The notes below the pieces were generated by a model. It searched no databases and was not told the origin of the DNA. It was given only the letters and a program-made list of their open reading frames with translations. The position numbers and the translations under genes are program-made. Positions 18,673 to 18,807 of a DNA stretch of 18,807 nt are shown here, in pieces. The DNA comes from Phoronis ovalis. Taxonomy: Eukaryota; Phoronida; Phoronidae. Location: NCBI GenBank assembly GCA_028565635.1, contig JAOXYB010017231.1:1-18807 (forward strand), in the 5' to 3' direction. Position 1 is the stretch's first letter, and each line of letters begins with the position of its first letter.

Positions 18673-18807
18673 GGGGGGGGATTGGTGCAAACAGGGGGGG
18701 GTCACGAATTTTTGTGCAAGGCAAAAGGGTGGGGTCATGAATTTTTGTGCACCACGAAAGGGGGGGTTGTAATTTTTTGTGCAGTGATTCTTGAAAAATA
18801 CCTTTCT
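18673..18807. repeat. G-rich 33-bp tandem repeat, cut by the window end
   Basis: G-runs begin at 18673, 18694, 18727 and 18760. The last three are exactly 33 bp apart, each followed by a GTCA(C/T)GAATTTTTGTGCA-like stretch. The first unit is shortened to 21 bp. The pattern (G-run, T-run, about 33 bp) resembles the repeat inside the hAT-type MITE at 829-1161, so this may be the left part of a related element continuing beyond 18807. Confidence 0.65.

Overview
This window is metazoan nuclear DNA. It is AT-rich, has GT-AG split genes, short introns, a LINE fragment, a tRNA-derived remnant and many short inverted-repeat elements. The gene types (a CYP2-like cytochrome P450, an intronless myosuppressin/DMSR-type peptide GPCR and a carnosine-synthase-like ATP-grasp protein) suggest a lophotrochozoan, most likely a mollusc such as a bivalve. 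The taxon is inferred, not proven.

Layout. At 453-2240 on the minus strand lie the first three exons of a cytochrome P450. Exon 2 has an in-frame TGA and exon 1 has a frame break, so this is probably a pseudogene; it runs off the left edge. Its introns hold a tRNA-like remnant and a 333-bp hAT-type MITE with a perfect 8-bp target duplication. At 2631-2723 there is an orphan exon-like block on the plus strand. From 3757 to 8549 is a repeat-rich stretch: a 402-bp inverted-repeat element whose ends carry TGACGTCA, a frameshifted LINE reverse-transcriptase fragment, a 249-bp mariner-like MITE, and two related MITEs flanked by TTAA (745 and 470 bp).

At 9102-10136 is an intact single-exon rhodopsin-family GPCR of the DMSR/myosuppressin-receptor type, with a poly(A) signal 75 nt downstream. 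Just after it, on the same strand (10286-12167), are decayed exons of a second, different peptide-type GPCR. Its TM5 and TM6 exons still join in phase across a 1.3-kb intron.

At 13762-15522 on the minus strand are the last three exons (354 codons, all phase 0) of a carnosine-synthase-like ATP-grasp protein. They look intact, but the 5' part is not visible. Upstream of it are a composite inverted-repeat element with a SINE-like insertion (15680-17064), further inverted repeats, and at the right edge a G-rich 33-bp tandem repeat cut by the window end.

The genes are unrelated in pathway and form no operon-like unit. The main story is hidden multi-exon genes that ORF length alone misses, decaying beside one intact neuropeptide receptor and one apparently intact enzyme gene, in DNA saturated with non-autonomous transposons.
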